Positions 12,401-22,331 are shown, numbered from the stretch's first letter. The stretch is DNA of 64,000 nucleotides from Haberlea rhodopensis (GCA_907163345.1 CAJQUN010000032.1:5122424-5186423); one strand, 5' to 3'. Made by a program: numbers and translations. Notes: a model not told the origin generated them from the sequence alone.

Positions 12401-13454
12401 AAATGAAGATGAACCTTGTGTCTACAAGAAGGTCAGTGGGAGCGTAATCATTTTCCTAGTGTTGTATGTAGATGACATACTTCTTATTGGAAATGATATC
12501 CCTGCCTTACAATCTGTAAAGATTTGGCTAGGGAACTGCTTTTCAATGAAAGACTTAGGAGAAGCCACCTATGTATTAGGAATCAAGATCTATAGAGATA
12601 GATCGAGAAGGCTTCTTGGTCTAAGTCAAAGTACATACATAGACAATGTGCTTAAAAGGTTTAGCATGCAAGAATCCAAGAAAGGATTCGTGCCTATGAC
12701 ACATGGTATTTATCTCTTGAAGGAACAGTGTCCTTCAACACCAGATGAGAGACAACGCATGAGTAAGATTCCATACGCATCAGCTATTGGATCTATCATG
12801 TATGCCATGATATGTACTCGTCCCGATGTATCGTATGCTTTGAGCATGACGAGCAGATATCAAGTTGATCCAGGTGAAGGTCACTGGATTGCTGTCAAGA
12901 ACATCCTGAAGTACTTGAGAAGGACTAAGGATACATTCTTGATTTATGGAGGTGAGGAAGAGCTCAATGTAATGGGTTACACTGATGCAAGCTTCCAAAC
13001 CGACAAAGATGATTTTCGATCGCAATCTGGATATGTGTATTGCCTGAATGGAGGTACTGTGAGCTGGAAGAGTTCAAAGCAAGAAACAGTAGCCGATTCT
13101 ACAACGGAAGCTGAGTATATTGCTGCCTCGGATGCAGCAAAGGAAGCTGTTTGGATGAGGAAGTTCATTTCTGAACTTGGAGTGGTGCCTAGCATTAAAG
13201 ATCCGATAGAACTCTATTGTGACAACAATGGAGCGATCGCATTGGCTAAGGAACCAAGATCTCACCAAAGATCCAAGCACATACTTAGGCGTTTCCATTT
13301 CATTCGAGAAATCGTTGAAAGGGGAGATGTTAAAATATGCAAAGTACCAACAGATGATAATGTATCTGACCCATTGACGAAGCCGCTGTCACAGCAGAAG
13401 CATGATCGTCATACTAGATCTCTAGGCATTAGGTATATGTCTGAGTGGTCTTAG
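9492..13454 (+). CDS. Copia gag-pol polyprotein, intact
   Basis: One uninterrupted 1320-residue frame encodes the whole polyprotein. Gag occupies about residues 1-250 and has a CCHC zinc knuckle at 255-268 (CFHCGETGHWKRNC). The aspartic protease has DTG with D302. The gag-pre-integrase region is near 436-483, with C-x2-C in CESC. Integrase has the DD35E triad D498, D561 and E597. Reverse transcriptase has YVDD at 992-995. RNase H has D1165 and the AEY and CDN blocks. Order PR-IN-RT-RH is diagnostic of Ty1/copia. No key residue is missing. The start ATG follows the long leader and opens gag (MATTNVTSTLSLRSVLEKDK). The stop lies 15 bases before the 3' LTR. Alternative lineages cannot be excluded without phylogeny. 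Confidence 0.96.
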   Translation: MATTNVTSTLSLRSVLEKDKLNGTNFLDWHRNLRIVLKQEKKQYVLEEPLLAEEPPLTATRAEKDAYKKHQSDALDVGCLMLATMNSELQKQHEEMEAFDMIEHLKQLYQQQARQERYDVSKALFQCRMVEGSLVGTHVLKMIGYIENLDKLGFPLDQELATDVILQSLPESFSQFVVNYNMTDMEKTLPQLLGMLRTYEANTKKTKATNVLIVNKGKGRAKAKGNKKAKKVFAKSKPKSSALKPKGGIAKEGNCFHCGETGHWKRNCKVYLEDLKKGSVTSASGIFVIEVNLSTSSSWVLDTGCGSHICVNVQDLKRGRTLAKGEVDLRVGNGARVAALAIGDYHLALPSGLSLILKDCYFVPSITKNIISISCLDKYGFSFIIKDNCCSIYLNDMFYASAQMVNGLYVLNLDMPIYNINTKRIKNNDCNPTYLWHCRLGHINENRISKLHKDGVLDSFDFESYETCESCLMGKMTKAPFKGHVERANVLLGLIHSDVCGPISTPARGGFQYFVTFTDDLSIYGYVYLMKHKHETFEKFKDFKNEVQNQLGKSIKILRSDRGGEYLSQEFHDYLKECGIVPQLTPPYTPQWNGVSERRNRTLLDMVRSMMSHADLPISFWGHALETAIFLLNRVPSKSVEKTPYEIWTGKRPSMSFMKIWGCEAFVRRHATNKLGPKSDKCLFVGYPKETKGYYFYYPTENKIVVARTGVFLEREFISRKTSGRKIELSEVQPQENTEPEIEMETEQAPQTVVEEAPAQETQAQRRSVREHREPQRYGFLVTQQGDLLLIDEDEPSSYQQAIMGNDSEKWQEAMKSEMESMYANQVWTLVDLPEGVRPIGCKWIFKKKTDMDGNVQTYKGRLVAKGFKQIHGIDYDETFSPVAMVKSIRILLAIAAFHDYEIWQMDVKTAFLNGNLLEDVYMTQPEGFVDPKDAGKICKLQRSIYGLKQASRSWNLRFDDAIKEFGFIKNEDEPCVYKKVSGSVIIFLVLYVDDILLIGNDIPALQSVKIWLGNCFSMKDLGEATYVLGIKIYRDRSRRLLGLSQSTYIDNVLKRFSMQESKKGFVPMTHGIYLLKEQCPSTPDERQRMSKIPYASAIGSIMYAMICTRPDVSYALSMTSRYQVDPGEGHWIAVKNILKYLRRTKDTFLIYGGEEELNVMGYTDASFQTDKDDFRSQSGYVYCLNGGTVSWKSSKQETVADSTTEAEYIAASDAAKEAVWMRKFISELGVVPSIKDPIELYCDNNGAIALAKEPRSHQRSKHILRRFHFIREIVERGDVKICKVPTDDNVSDPLTKPLSQQKHDRHTRSLGIRYMSEWS

Positions 13455-13469
13455 TGCAAGTGGGAGATT
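13455..13469 (+). other. Polypurine tract
   Basis: TGCAAGTGGGAGATT lies between the gag-pol stop and the TG of the 3' LTR. It is purine rich (AAGTGGGAGA) and in the expected position for plus-strand priming. Confidence 0.85.
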
Positions 13470-14961
13470 TGTTGGGATATGCCCTAAGACAAGTCATTAG
13501 ATGATTGTTTAAGACATACAATGTTTATGGATTTATGAATGGCAATTCATTATTATATATTATTCTTTTAACTGTGCATTATGAATTAATATATATGTTA
13601 ATGTCCTTAGAATAATATTGTATTATTCTTAAAGATGTTCCTAGTCAAGTATTATCATGAAAGGGATAATGATAATACGTAGAGACTAGTATATGTTGAT
13701 CGATGAATTGTTCATTGATATGAGATATCAAATCAACATATGGGTACATGTTAGAGAACGATGTACTGAACAGACCCACCATGAGAATGCAACATGGATA
13801 GTTATATGATCGTCATATGCAATTCTCATAGTGATAATAATGTATGTAATCCTTACGACTTGTGATCATCAGAGATCCCAACATAAGGAGTTATGTATCT
13901 TGATATCGTCAAACGTTACCCGTAACAGGATATACTATAAAGGCGACTATTGGATACACTACGAATTATGTAGAGGGATGTTGACTGATCGAGATAGGAT
14001 TTATCCCTCCTATATAACAGGAGATGTGTTAGGCCCTTGATCAAGTGAGAACTAAAATGCATGGCCATGCTCGAATGAGTCGATATGAGATATCGAGCTT
14101 ATTCGTTTATTCTAGTTCTACTTGGGGATCAAGAAATAAAGATTGGATATACGAGTATGACTATTCCATGACTCGTGTTCAATCTAAACACAAAGGACAA
14201 AGGGATTAAGTTACATGGTTAATATTATCACATGTTCTAAAGGTTATGTCGAGTCATTGACATTCTCGTAATTTGGGTAGCATCGATGTGTTGCTAGATA
14301 CCGCTCAATGCTTGCGACATAAAATGAGATTTTATGTCACTGCCAACATTACGAGATCCTATCGGGTCGCACAAAAGATTAAATCGAGAAGGGAAATTAA
14401 ATTCATGAGATGAATTAAATAATTAAGAGGAGTCTTAATTAATTATCATAAGGATTAATTAAATCATGGGCTTAAGCCCATGAAGCTTTAAGAAAGCCTT
14501 TAATTAATTATATTTAATATGATTGCAAGGTGATTAATTGTAAGACAATTTCATAACACTTCATAAGTTAAACCCTACACCATCACTCACGGCCGCACAT
14601 CAAGATCTTTCGGCCACCCTCATAGCCGAGTAGTTCTTGGCGTTTTTGTGCCAATTTGATTGTGAATCAAAGTGTGGTTTTTGGTTCCGGTTTAATATCT
14701 TGTCTAGCAACTTGATATTAAACTATTCCTTCAATCGATTTGATCGTGTGGATACCGTTGAGGCAAAACCAATCGAGTTTTGCTTAGTGACTCGGAGAAG
14801 GCGTAAGACGTGGTGCAGCTCCGTGGATTCAGCCTCAAACACGCTACAAGGGTAAGACACTTGTTATTCTCTAATCCGATATGATTCCCTATGTATAGAT
14901 CGCTGGTTTGTAATCCCTAAATTTTATTCCGCTGCGTTGTATGCTCATGGGGTTACTTACA
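13470..14961 (+). repeat. 3' LTR of the young copia element
   Basis: 1492 bp, identical to 6120-7611 except for one transition (14003 A versus 6653 G). It is followed by the target duplication ATAAC at 14962-14966. Confidence 0.96.
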
Positions 14962-15017
14962 ATAACAAGTTTTGTTAACATCAAAACTAAGATTATTCGG
15001 TTTTCCAAAACCCAACA
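14962..15017 (-). mobile_element. LTR D fragment (start of the 3' LTR)
   Basis: This is the continuation of 5354-6119 beyond the copia insertion. It ends CCAAAACCCAACA, which on the minus strand is the LTR start TGTTGGG. The same sequence closes the complete LTR D at 17719. The first five bases are the copia target duplication. Confidence 0.88.
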
Positions 15018-15865
15018 ATCTCCCCCTTTTTGATAATCACAAAACTTGAATAAAAAATATGAACATTAAATCACAATGTTGCATAACAAGAAAAAACATA
15101 TTTTTTTTTAAACAACGTATTTCTCCCCCTTTTCGTGTGAATCAAAAAGGAAGACAAATAAAATTTACTCCCCCTCAAGTATTGATATTAAACTCTCCCC
15201 CTTAATTTTAAAATGTTCGAAAATTTGAGCAAGTGAGGGGCAAAATGGGGTAGGCTAAAACAAATTAAATAAAATGCAATGCACATTAATTTTGAACAAA
15301 AATAACCTCTTTTGATGATGGATGAAGCACACTTGGCAACAAATTTGAATTTCTTGACAAAACTCAACAATGTTCATTTCATCTTTCTGCGATGGAAGCA
15401 CACTTAGTCCAACTTGAACTACTAAACTGCTTTTCCTCGAGCAATTGTGGGCTGCAAGACCTATACCGTTGTGATCCTCTATGAGTCTAGTTTGGAACGC
15501 AAAAAATGGTTTGTTATTTGGACATCCGAGCAAGAAGTTATGCCAATTTTCCCAAAGTCACTGCAAGTTGCCAGAAAAACTGAATGCTTCGAAAATTGTT
15601 AGATAAAATCTCAAAATAAAAAAAACTGAAAATGAGTTTAGAATATATTGAACGATAATTTGAACATTTAAAATAGATTTTAAAATTATTTTCGTGCAAA
15701 ATGAATGCAATGAAATTGATTTTTATGTTAAAAAGTTTCATACACCAAGGTTTAGAAAATTATGATATGAAAATAATTTCATGCTCATGAGAAATTTTCT
15801 TTAAAAGATTTCCGTCTAAAATCGGTTAAAATGCTTTCCAAGAACAACCTAGCTCTGATAACACT
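15018..15865 (-). mobile_element. Non-coding interior of element D, with PPT and PBS
   Basis: On the minus strand the polypurine tract ATCAAAAAGGGGGAGAT (15034 to 15018) abuts the 3' LTR. A PBS, TGTTATCAGAGC (15863 to 15852; one mismatch from the tRNA-Met PBS), lies two bases from the 5' LTR. Only 848 bp separate the LTRs and none of it encodes a recognisable gag or pol. Several CTCCCCC-type PPT-like runs occur near 15124-15205. This is either an internally deleted copia-type element or a non-autonomous (LARD-like) family. Confidence 0.75.
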
Positions 15866-17719
15866 TGTTAGGATCGATTCTGGGGTTGGGTTGCCATTCC
15901 ACACCCGAGTTCAACCAACTTGAGCTTCAATAGCTCGTGTTCTTGAAATAATTGCACCGAGAGATTATATCAAGTTCGGTTGCACAACCGAGCGAAAGAC
16001 ACTCGACATAACCCGCTCTATAACCGATTAACCATTTGAAAGTCATTTTAAAGATATGCAAGAAAGTATGTAAAAACAGTAAGGTAAATAAATGCAGTAA
16101 AGTAAATAACACAAGCATTTGTTTCTGGAAGTTCGAAGCACAACGCTTCTACGTCTCCCCTTCTTCCATCTCATGGAAGGATATACTAGAAGATTTGGTT
16201 TACACTTTACACATACAACCTACTTAGGCTAATACCACACAGATAGCCTAAACTCCTAGCACACGCAAGTTCATGTTCCTTAACGTCTCACATGTAAAGA
16301 CCTCACCCAGTTGTGATGAATCACCAACTGTTACAATGGTATTCACTCTTTTATTTTAGCTCACAAATACAATGAATAGAGTGAATACAAAGGCACAAAT
16401 GATTCCATAATGAATCTGATACAACAAGTTAAGAGGTGCCAAAGGTTTGGGGAGTGCTCTTCATTTAGCAGCTTTTGTCTTTGAAGTTCCCCAATTGAAT
16501 CCCAAGTGGGTTTGCTTTGGAAGGCTTGGATTGATCTTCAATCATCTATTATTGAGCTTCCAAATCATGTATATATAGCCCCAAGTAATGATTATACGTT
16601 AGATACAAGAATATAACCGTTGGGATAATTTTGGTAAGCTTTCAAACATTGCAACGGTCATATTCTGCTTCTGGGCTATTTTGGGAAGTCTGCTGTTCGG
16701 GTCCGCTGGTCGAGTCCGCCGCTCGAGGTCTGCTGGTTGGGTCCGCTGGTCTCTGCTGGTTCAACATCCGCTGGCTAAGGTCTGCTGGTTCAGCATCTGT
16801 TGGCCTAAGGTCTGCTGGTACATCATCCGCTGGCCTAAGGTGTACTGGTACATCATCCGCTGGCCTAAGGTCTGCTGGTTCAGCATCTGCTAGCCTAAGG
16901 TCTACTGGTACAACATCCGCTGGCCTATGGTCTGCTGGTACCCTGTTGTCCAACATCTGCTGTTCTATTCTCTTGGTTATAACTCTGGATTCGTTGATTT
17001 CTGGGCAAAGTGATCTACATGAAAGTTGTAGCCCTTTCTCTTAGCTTTCCACAGAATCAAGAATCGCTTGATTTCAAGTTCATATGAGAGAGTTATGCTC
17101 AAAATACGAGGCAATGGTCCTGCTGTATCTTTGCTAGATGCAGCAGCACATGACGTGACTTACAGAAGCTTGTTGGTCAATTTAACTTCCGATTCAATCT
17201 TTGACTTGCAAAGATGACTTGTAGATCTTTGTCTTAGATTTCTTAGATTTCAAACCCATACTGAATCATCTCGTTTCGATAAGCGAGCTGAGAGTTATGG
17301 CCGATATACCACAGCTGCTACAATCTGTCCGCTGCTGTTTCAGCTTTGTACCAGCAAGCTCTTCCATACATGTTTTTGTCATGTAAACCTTCAAATCTAG
17401 TTTTGCTGTCCTGAAATACGACTTGTATATAATTGAGTTGGCTATCCAACCCATTTGGAAGCACGTCATTTCGATGTTCGAGCTATGCGATATGATTGAT
17501 TTAGTCAACAACGCTCGGGGTCTACTGGTTGTATCTACTGGTCCAGTAGACCTTTGCTTTTGTCTACTGGTCCAGTTTACTTCAACCTATTTCTTTGTTA
17601 ATCATCAAGCTCATAATTATGATCTATTCACTACACACTTGATGAAATATGTTAGTAACACAATAACAAGTTTTGTTAACATCAAAACTAACATTATTCG
17701 GTTTTCCAAAAACCCAACA
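15866..17719 (-). repeat. Complete LTR D (5' LTR, minus orientation)
   Basis: 1854 bp. On the minus strand it begins TGTTGGGTTTTTGG (17719) and ends GATCGATCCTAACA style at 15866, immediately before the PBS. It is homologous to 5354-6119 plus 14967-15017. It holds a 30-bp tandem repeat at 16741-16950. The base run after 17719 (ATACG) should be the target duplication, but the partner flank was lost on the left. Confidence 0.85.
16741..16950. repeat. 30-bp tandem repeat in LTR D
   Basis: Six to seven imperfect copies of a 30-bp unit like CTAAGGTCTGCTGGTACATC-ATCCGCTGGC. The unit length is a multiple of three and has no stops, so several frames on both strands stay open and give repetitive peptides with a 10-residue period. 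These ORFs are artefacts of the repeat. A copy or so remains in the LTR D fragment at 5359-5410. Confidence 0.85.
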
Positions 17720-18270
17720 ATACGCCACAATGAGCATGTAGTTAAGTTCTAGCATCTATTAGAGACTTCTTAAGACTATCACAAAATTCACACAATCTTC
17801 ACTAAGCTATGCACACTTCACAAGTCATGACTTATTCATGCTCAATTTATTCAACTACTAAGTCAAAGCACAATTTGCATTAGAGTTCAAAGTGTTTCAA
17901 GGCTAACAATTTACCTATGTTCAAAAGCATGCATGCCATCAATTAGGTTTCATCATGGGCTAGTGATTCTAAGCATGTGTTCATTACTAACTATGAGCTC
18001 AAAATTTTCAAAATTTTTGATTTTTTTGTATTTTTGTAATAGGAAAACAATAACAAACCACTAATCCCTCCCCCATACTTAAATCTTACATTGTCCCCAA
18101 TGTAAAGCAAAGAAAAGAGAAAAGTCTAACTAATAAAGCAATAACAAATAAAAAGAAAGGGAAACTAACTCCCCTTGGGTTGCCTCGTGTTTAACGTCGG
18201 TGGCCCGATGCAAGTCCTTCATCATTCGACCCCAGGTGGGTCTTTGAGTGCCAATTTAATCGCTCCCTCG
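17720..18270 (-). mobile_element. 3' untranslated part of a gypsy element
   Basis: There is no ORF. On the minus strand the text TTACATTGGGGACAATGTAA followed by TTAAGTATGGGGGAGGG (about 18105 to 18066) is the block usually found downstream of pol in Athila/Tat gypsy elements, next to a polypurine tract. It belongs to the same element as the pol fragment at 18271-19800. The 3' LTR itself is not recognised; the region is cut by LTR D at 17719. Confidence 0.6.
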
Positions 18271-19800
18271 TCTTGCATTCAATCGTAACAGTCTTTCAAT
18301 CGATGGCCATTCACCGTGAATTTCTTCGTTGTGGTTAAGCTTTGAATTTCCACTGCACCAGAAGAAGAACCATTGGTAACTAGATAAGGCCCATTCCATT
18401 TAGAATGTAACTTACCTAGGAAGAGTCGAAGGCGTGAGTGATAGAGTAGGACTTTTCGACCAACTTCAAACGTCCTTCTCGAGATCATCTTATCATGAAA
18501 GGCCTTTGTCTTCTCTTTATAAATTCTTGAACTTGTATACACATCATTCCGATCTCCTCCAATCTTGTAGCTGCAACTTTCTATGCTCACCACTTGCATC
18601 CAAATTCATGTTCAAGTTTTTGATAGCCCAATATGCCATATGCTTCAATTCTACAGGAAGATGGAATGGTTTTCCAAAGATTAATCAAAATGGAGACATA
18701 CCTATGGGTGTCTTATATGCTGTGCGATATGCCCATAGTGCATCGTCCAAACGTAAGCTACAATCTTTCCTCGTAGGATTGACAGTCTTCTCTAAGATGG
18801 ATTTGACCTCTCGATTGGACACTTCAGCTTGCACATTTGTTTGAGGATGGTAGGCGGTGGAAACCTTATGTGTTACATGATATTTCTTCAACAAACTTAC
18901 CACCGTCCTATTGCGAAAATGGGTGCCTCTGTCACTAATGATTGGTCTTGAGATTCCAAACCTAGAGAAAATGTTGTGTTTCAAGAATCCTGCAACTATG
19001 GTAGAGTCACTAGTCCGGGTGGCTATAGATTCCACCCATTTTGAAATATAGTCAACTGCAAGCAAAATATATATATTACCATAAGAGATAGGAAAAGGTC
19101 ACATGAAGTCGATGCCCCATACGTCGAAAATTTCACAAATGAGTATGGGTTGTTGGGGCATCTCCTTGCGTTGAGAAATGTTACCTATCTTTTGGCATTC
19201 ATTGCATGAATTGCAAAAGGTATGTGTGTCTCGAAACAGAGATGGCCAGAAGAAGCCACATTCAAGTACTTTTCTTGAAGTCCTCTTGACTCCAAAGTGT
19301 TCTCCACATGCATAAGCATGGCAAAATTTACGTATTGAAATTACCTCGTGGTCAGGGACGCATCGTCTAATGACTTGGTCGGCACAGTGCTTCCAAAGAT
19401 ATGGATCGTCCCATACATAGTACTTTGCATCCCTTTTGATCTTAGCTTTCTTGGCCCTAGATATATCAGCAAAAAATTTATTAGTGGCCAAATAATTAAC
19501 AATATCAGCATACCATGGGAATTTTTCATGAATGGAGAAAAGATGCTTGTCAGGAAATTCTTTTTTTAGGCAAAGTTCATCATCGTTGTGTGGTAGACAA
19601 CTCAAGTGGTTCGCTACGGTGTTTTCAGTCCTTTTTGTTTTGGATGTCCAAATCAAACTCGCTCAATAGTAAGATCCATCTTATCAGCCTTGGCTTTGCT
19701 TGTTTCTTCTTCATCAAGTACCTAAGTGCTGCATAATCAGAAAACACAACAACTTTAGTACCAAGCAAATATGATCTAAAATTTTCAAGAGCAATATAGC
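18271..19800 (-). pseudogene. Athila-type gypsy pol, RNase H to integrase, broken
   Basis: Reading on the minus strand gives the end of RNase H (FRSYLLG, FSDYAALRYL, LIRWILLLSEFDLDI; about 19790-19625). The integrase HHCC zinc finger follows (CHAYACGEHFG ... CNSCNECQK; about 19350-19190), then WGIDFM. The catalytic core has [18 protein letters not shown] and [14 protein letters not shown], so both D residues and the E are visible (19065-18685). A C-terminal domain with LGKLHSKWNGPYLV ends near 18279. Frame breaks occur near 19080 and 18620. The protease, reverse transcriptase and first half of RNase H are missing: the frame stops abruptly near 19795 where LTR A sequence begins. Domain order RH-IN marks Ty3/gypsy. 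Confidence 0.88.
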
Positions 19801-21273
19801 GTACCATCCATTCATAGTGATTATCATAAACAATGAATATACATTTATTGCAATATAGCGTACCATGCATTCACAATTGCAATTATAATAAGAGGGCTAG
19901 GCTCGTACGTCATACGTACCTTATACTTTCCGTAGTTCGAGTCCGACCTGGTCCGAGTCCCACGATCCGATGAATTATGTGCTAACACACAAATAATTCG
20001 CAATCAACATAAGCATGCAACCACGTGCCCAAGCACGTTCAAATTCCCAAACATATCATCAATCCATGACGATTACCAAAATAAAAGCCCCCCGGCTAAG
20101 CATGCATAATACCCAAAATATTCCATTTTTCATGTTTAAAAGACAGCCAAAAACCCAACCGAGAATTTCGTTTTATTAAATTTTGGCTCCAATCAATCCA
20201 TTTAAAAGGTGTAGCATTCCCATTGGAATGTAAACATTGCCCCGGAAACGGCCCCTAAAAACCTCGATTCCAAAATCCCGAAGTTTTTCAAAATTCTAAA
20301 AAAAAAGGGAACAGGGCCGCAATCGATCGCCCATCAGGCGCGATCGATCGCGCAAGTCTACTGCCCGAGACCAAACACGCCGCGATCGATCGCCGCATCT
20401 CGCGATCGATCGCCGAGACCCTCGCGATCGATCGCCCCCTCTTCGCGATCGATCGCCGCTACTATTCACCGTCTTCCAAAATCAGTAACATGTCGCGATC
20501 GATCGGCGCCAAGCCGCGATCGATCGCGACATGCGGGTTTCCAAAAATTTCGAGCTTCAATGGTGTTTTTCACACCCCAAAACTTCAAACCAACACCCAA
20601 ACAACCTCAACACCTTAAATACAACATTTAAAACCCATAAAAACTTCAAAACTCAACTTTGGATTTTTCCAACCAAAAATCCCTAATTTCAAAACCCACT
20701 AAAAGAAAACAACCAAAAACCACTACACTACAATCAAATCGAAGCTAAAAGAGAGGAGAAAGAGATTACCAACTTATCTTCGAAGAATCCGGCTCCTAAA
20801 TCGAGCATCCGGTCATTTTTCTCCAAAGAGAAAGGATAAGGGTAGGGGAAAGAGGGGTTGGCTCGATAGAAGGGGAGAGGAGAGGGAGAGAAGTGATTCC
20901 GTGCCAAATGATGGAAATCTCGAGTCCAACGGGTATATATAGCAAAAACATCCCAACATACCAATACCTCCACAAATACATCATGATTCATTAAAAATCA
21001 TCTGTTTTCAAAAACTCTCTCTCCAACATCAAATCCCTACACCAGCCCCAACATAAAGTACCCCGGACTCCAAGTCCCACCAAAAACCCAACTCAAAGGT
21101 TTTCCACCAAAATGAGAATGCAATCTCAATATTTGGATCCAACGATCCCAAATGCCCGATTTAACAATCTCGGGATACCCAACACTACAATTAATTTCCT
21201 AATTGCCACAGTTAAAATCCATAAAAGATTATCACTACACCGGGATTAACACCAGTAATTCCCGGACATCACA
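19801..21273 (-). mobile_element. LTR A fragment, minus orientation
   Basis: Homologous to about 53780-55216 of the solo LTR A. Shared landmarks are GCTCGTACGTCATACGTACC (19901-19920), a TATA box on the minus strand (20942 to 20934), a CT-rich leader and the terminus CCCGGACATCACA at 21273. Read on the minus strand it starts TGTGATGTCC and is cut near 19801-19866, where it joins the gypsy RNase H. A 17-bp repeat, GCAATATAGCGTACCAT, marks the junction (19791-19807 and 19850-19866). Confidence 0.82.
20320..20530. repeat. CGATCGATCG palindrome cluster 1 (LTR A)
   Basis: Eight copies of ATCGATCG-cored palindromes, mostly GCGATCGATCGC, lie within 211 bp. They are spaced about 15-45 bases apart with unrelated spacers. 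On the minus strand they lie downstream of the TATA box and upstream of the GGTACGT motif. Confidence 0.9.
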
Positions 21274-21417
21274 CACTTCACTCAGGTAATTGTCAGAGTT
21301 CACGATTGAAATTTTTTACCCAGAAAGGCTAAGCAAATGTCACAAACTGGTGAAAATTGTCAGCTAGAAATGACGCCAACAAAAAAAATATAGATCATTA
21401 ACAAATCATAGGCACTT
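21274..21417. other. Short unassigned stretch
   Basis: 144 bp between the LTR A end and the ASS hairpin. No ORF or known repeat was recognised. On the minus strand it would be the sequence immediately 3' of the hairpin. Confidence 0.4.
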
Positions 21418-21534
21418 GATATATCCTCACTTGAGAGTTAGGAAATTTACAATCAATGGCAATCCATAAAGCCTTATGAAGCCGGGAGGCTCAACTTGAT
21501 CGTAAATTTCCCAACTCTAAAGTGAGGATATATC
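21418..21534 (-). ncRNA. Inverted-duplication hairpin of an ASS exon
   Basis: Left arm 21418-21456 and right arm 21496-21534 are inverted copies, 36 of 39 positions matching, around a 39-nt loop. On the minus strand two of the three mismatches become G-U pairs. The right arm is coding sequence of the ASS exon fragment at 21457-21565; the left arm is that same exon segment turned around. At the position where the exon now has TAG, the inverted arm still has GAG, and it keeps AAT (Asn) where the exon has GAT. The copy therefore predates decay of the exon. Whether it is transcribed or diced is unknown; the structure is that of a young MIRNA or siRNA hairpin. Confidence 0.6.
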
Positions 21535-21565
21535 TTTCCTGTAAAGATTGTTTGGGGTTCTCTTA
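21457..21565 (-). pseudogene. Argininosuccinate synthase, C-terminal exon fragment
   Basis: Minus-strand frame from 21564: KRTPNNLYRKDISSL, stop, then SWEIYDQVEPPGFIRLYGLP. It aligns without gaps to the C-terminal region of plant argininosuccinate synthase as I remember it (RQSPNSLYRQDISSFEG, then EIYNQADAAGFIRLYGLP). The enzyme joins citrulline and aspartate in arginine synthesis in plastids. There is one in-frame TAG where plants have Glu. The final codons after GLP are replaced by the inverted arm of the hairpin. The 5' side continues in frame at 50354 once the inserted DNA and one TA are removed. It is a dead gene fragment. Confidence 0.82.
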
Positions 21566-22005
21566 GTGTGTTTGCATTGCATGATATGATTACTAATCTT
21601 AAGATAATTTATTTATCCCATGTTTGGTTTGATGTATAAAATTATTTTATCCCACCATATTTATCACATTTTAATCACACTTTGCAACAAATTGACATCA
21701 ATACTCATTACCACTTTTTTTTACTACTACAAAATTTGAAATTTCCGCCAAAAACTACAACTTATTTCCTACAACTGATTATTATTATATTATATATATA
21801 ATATGATTATTATTATTATTATTTATTAATATTATTAATATTATATATATATATATATATGTTATATTATATTATGGCATACACATATATATAATAATAA
21901 TAATTATTATTATTAAATTCGTATTTTTATTATTATTATATATTTGCATATATATATATTATATTATTATTATTTATTAATTTTATTATTAGTATGAGAC
22001 CTCCT
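21566..22005. mobile_element. MITE-like AT-rich element, left half
   Basis: It begins GTGTGTTTGCATTGCATG just inside a TA (21564-21565). The other end of the nest at 50353, read on the minus strand, begins GTTATCGTTTGGTTTGATG just inside another TA (50354-50355). The two ends align as weak inverted repeats, and a second GTTTGGTTTGATG copy lies at about 21625-21637. From 21780 onward the sequence is AT-only microsatellite. The MITE identity is inferred; the TA duplication and in-frame repair of ASS support a transposon-like insertion. Confidence 0.5.
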
Positions 22006-22331
22006 ATGAATTCATCATATACCTAGGACTTTTACAAATCATAAAAACCGTCTATCTTTGAACTATAACTGTACAAAACACCCTAATCGACACACCTCGT
22101 CATAAGCGGGCAATAGTACAATAGATGCCAGTTTCAATGGTTAAACCTAGTGTGATTTATTCATAAGATAAATAAGGACCAATTTAAGACATAAGTAAAT
22201 AGATGTGATTTAAGCTAACACAAGTAAATATTTAGCCTATCATTCTTTTGTTTAAAACAAAACAATAAATATAAATAAGACTTATAGTGATGAAGATCAG
22301 AATAATTGAAGATGTAACAAAAGGAGACTTG

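Larger units (their letters stand above)
6120..14961 (+). mobile_element. Complete young Ty1/copia retrotransposon
   Basis: The element is 8842 bp and flanked by the perfect duplication ATAAC (6115-6119, 14962-14966). Order: 5' LTR, tRNA-Met-type PBS, 1.9-kb leader, one gag-pol ORF, PPT, 3' LTR. The LTRs are equal in length (1492 bp) and differ by eye at a single base (6653 G versus 14003 A). With intact coding and cis signals it looks recently transposed and possibly still competent. It inserted into LTR D. A related copy starts at 62463. The copia lineage (Tork/TAR-like) is uncertain. Confidence 0.96.

Noticed and set aside
16631..17044. Long ORFs on both strands with a 10-residue repeat (SAGTSSAGLR-like)
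   Set aside because: The 30-bp tandem repeat lacks stops in several frames and lies inside an LTR, so the open frames are by-products of the repeat.
20320..20530. CRISPR-like repeat-spacer pattern of CGATCGATCG
   Set aside because: The repeat is only about 10-12 bp, spacers vary from 10 to 45 bp, the DNA is plant nuclear, and no cas genes exist.
21564..21566. TTA target duplication (Tourist/Harbinger) for the MITE-like element
   Set aside because: The left flank reads TTA but the right reads TAA in the same orientation; only TA is common, and only TA restores the ASS frame.
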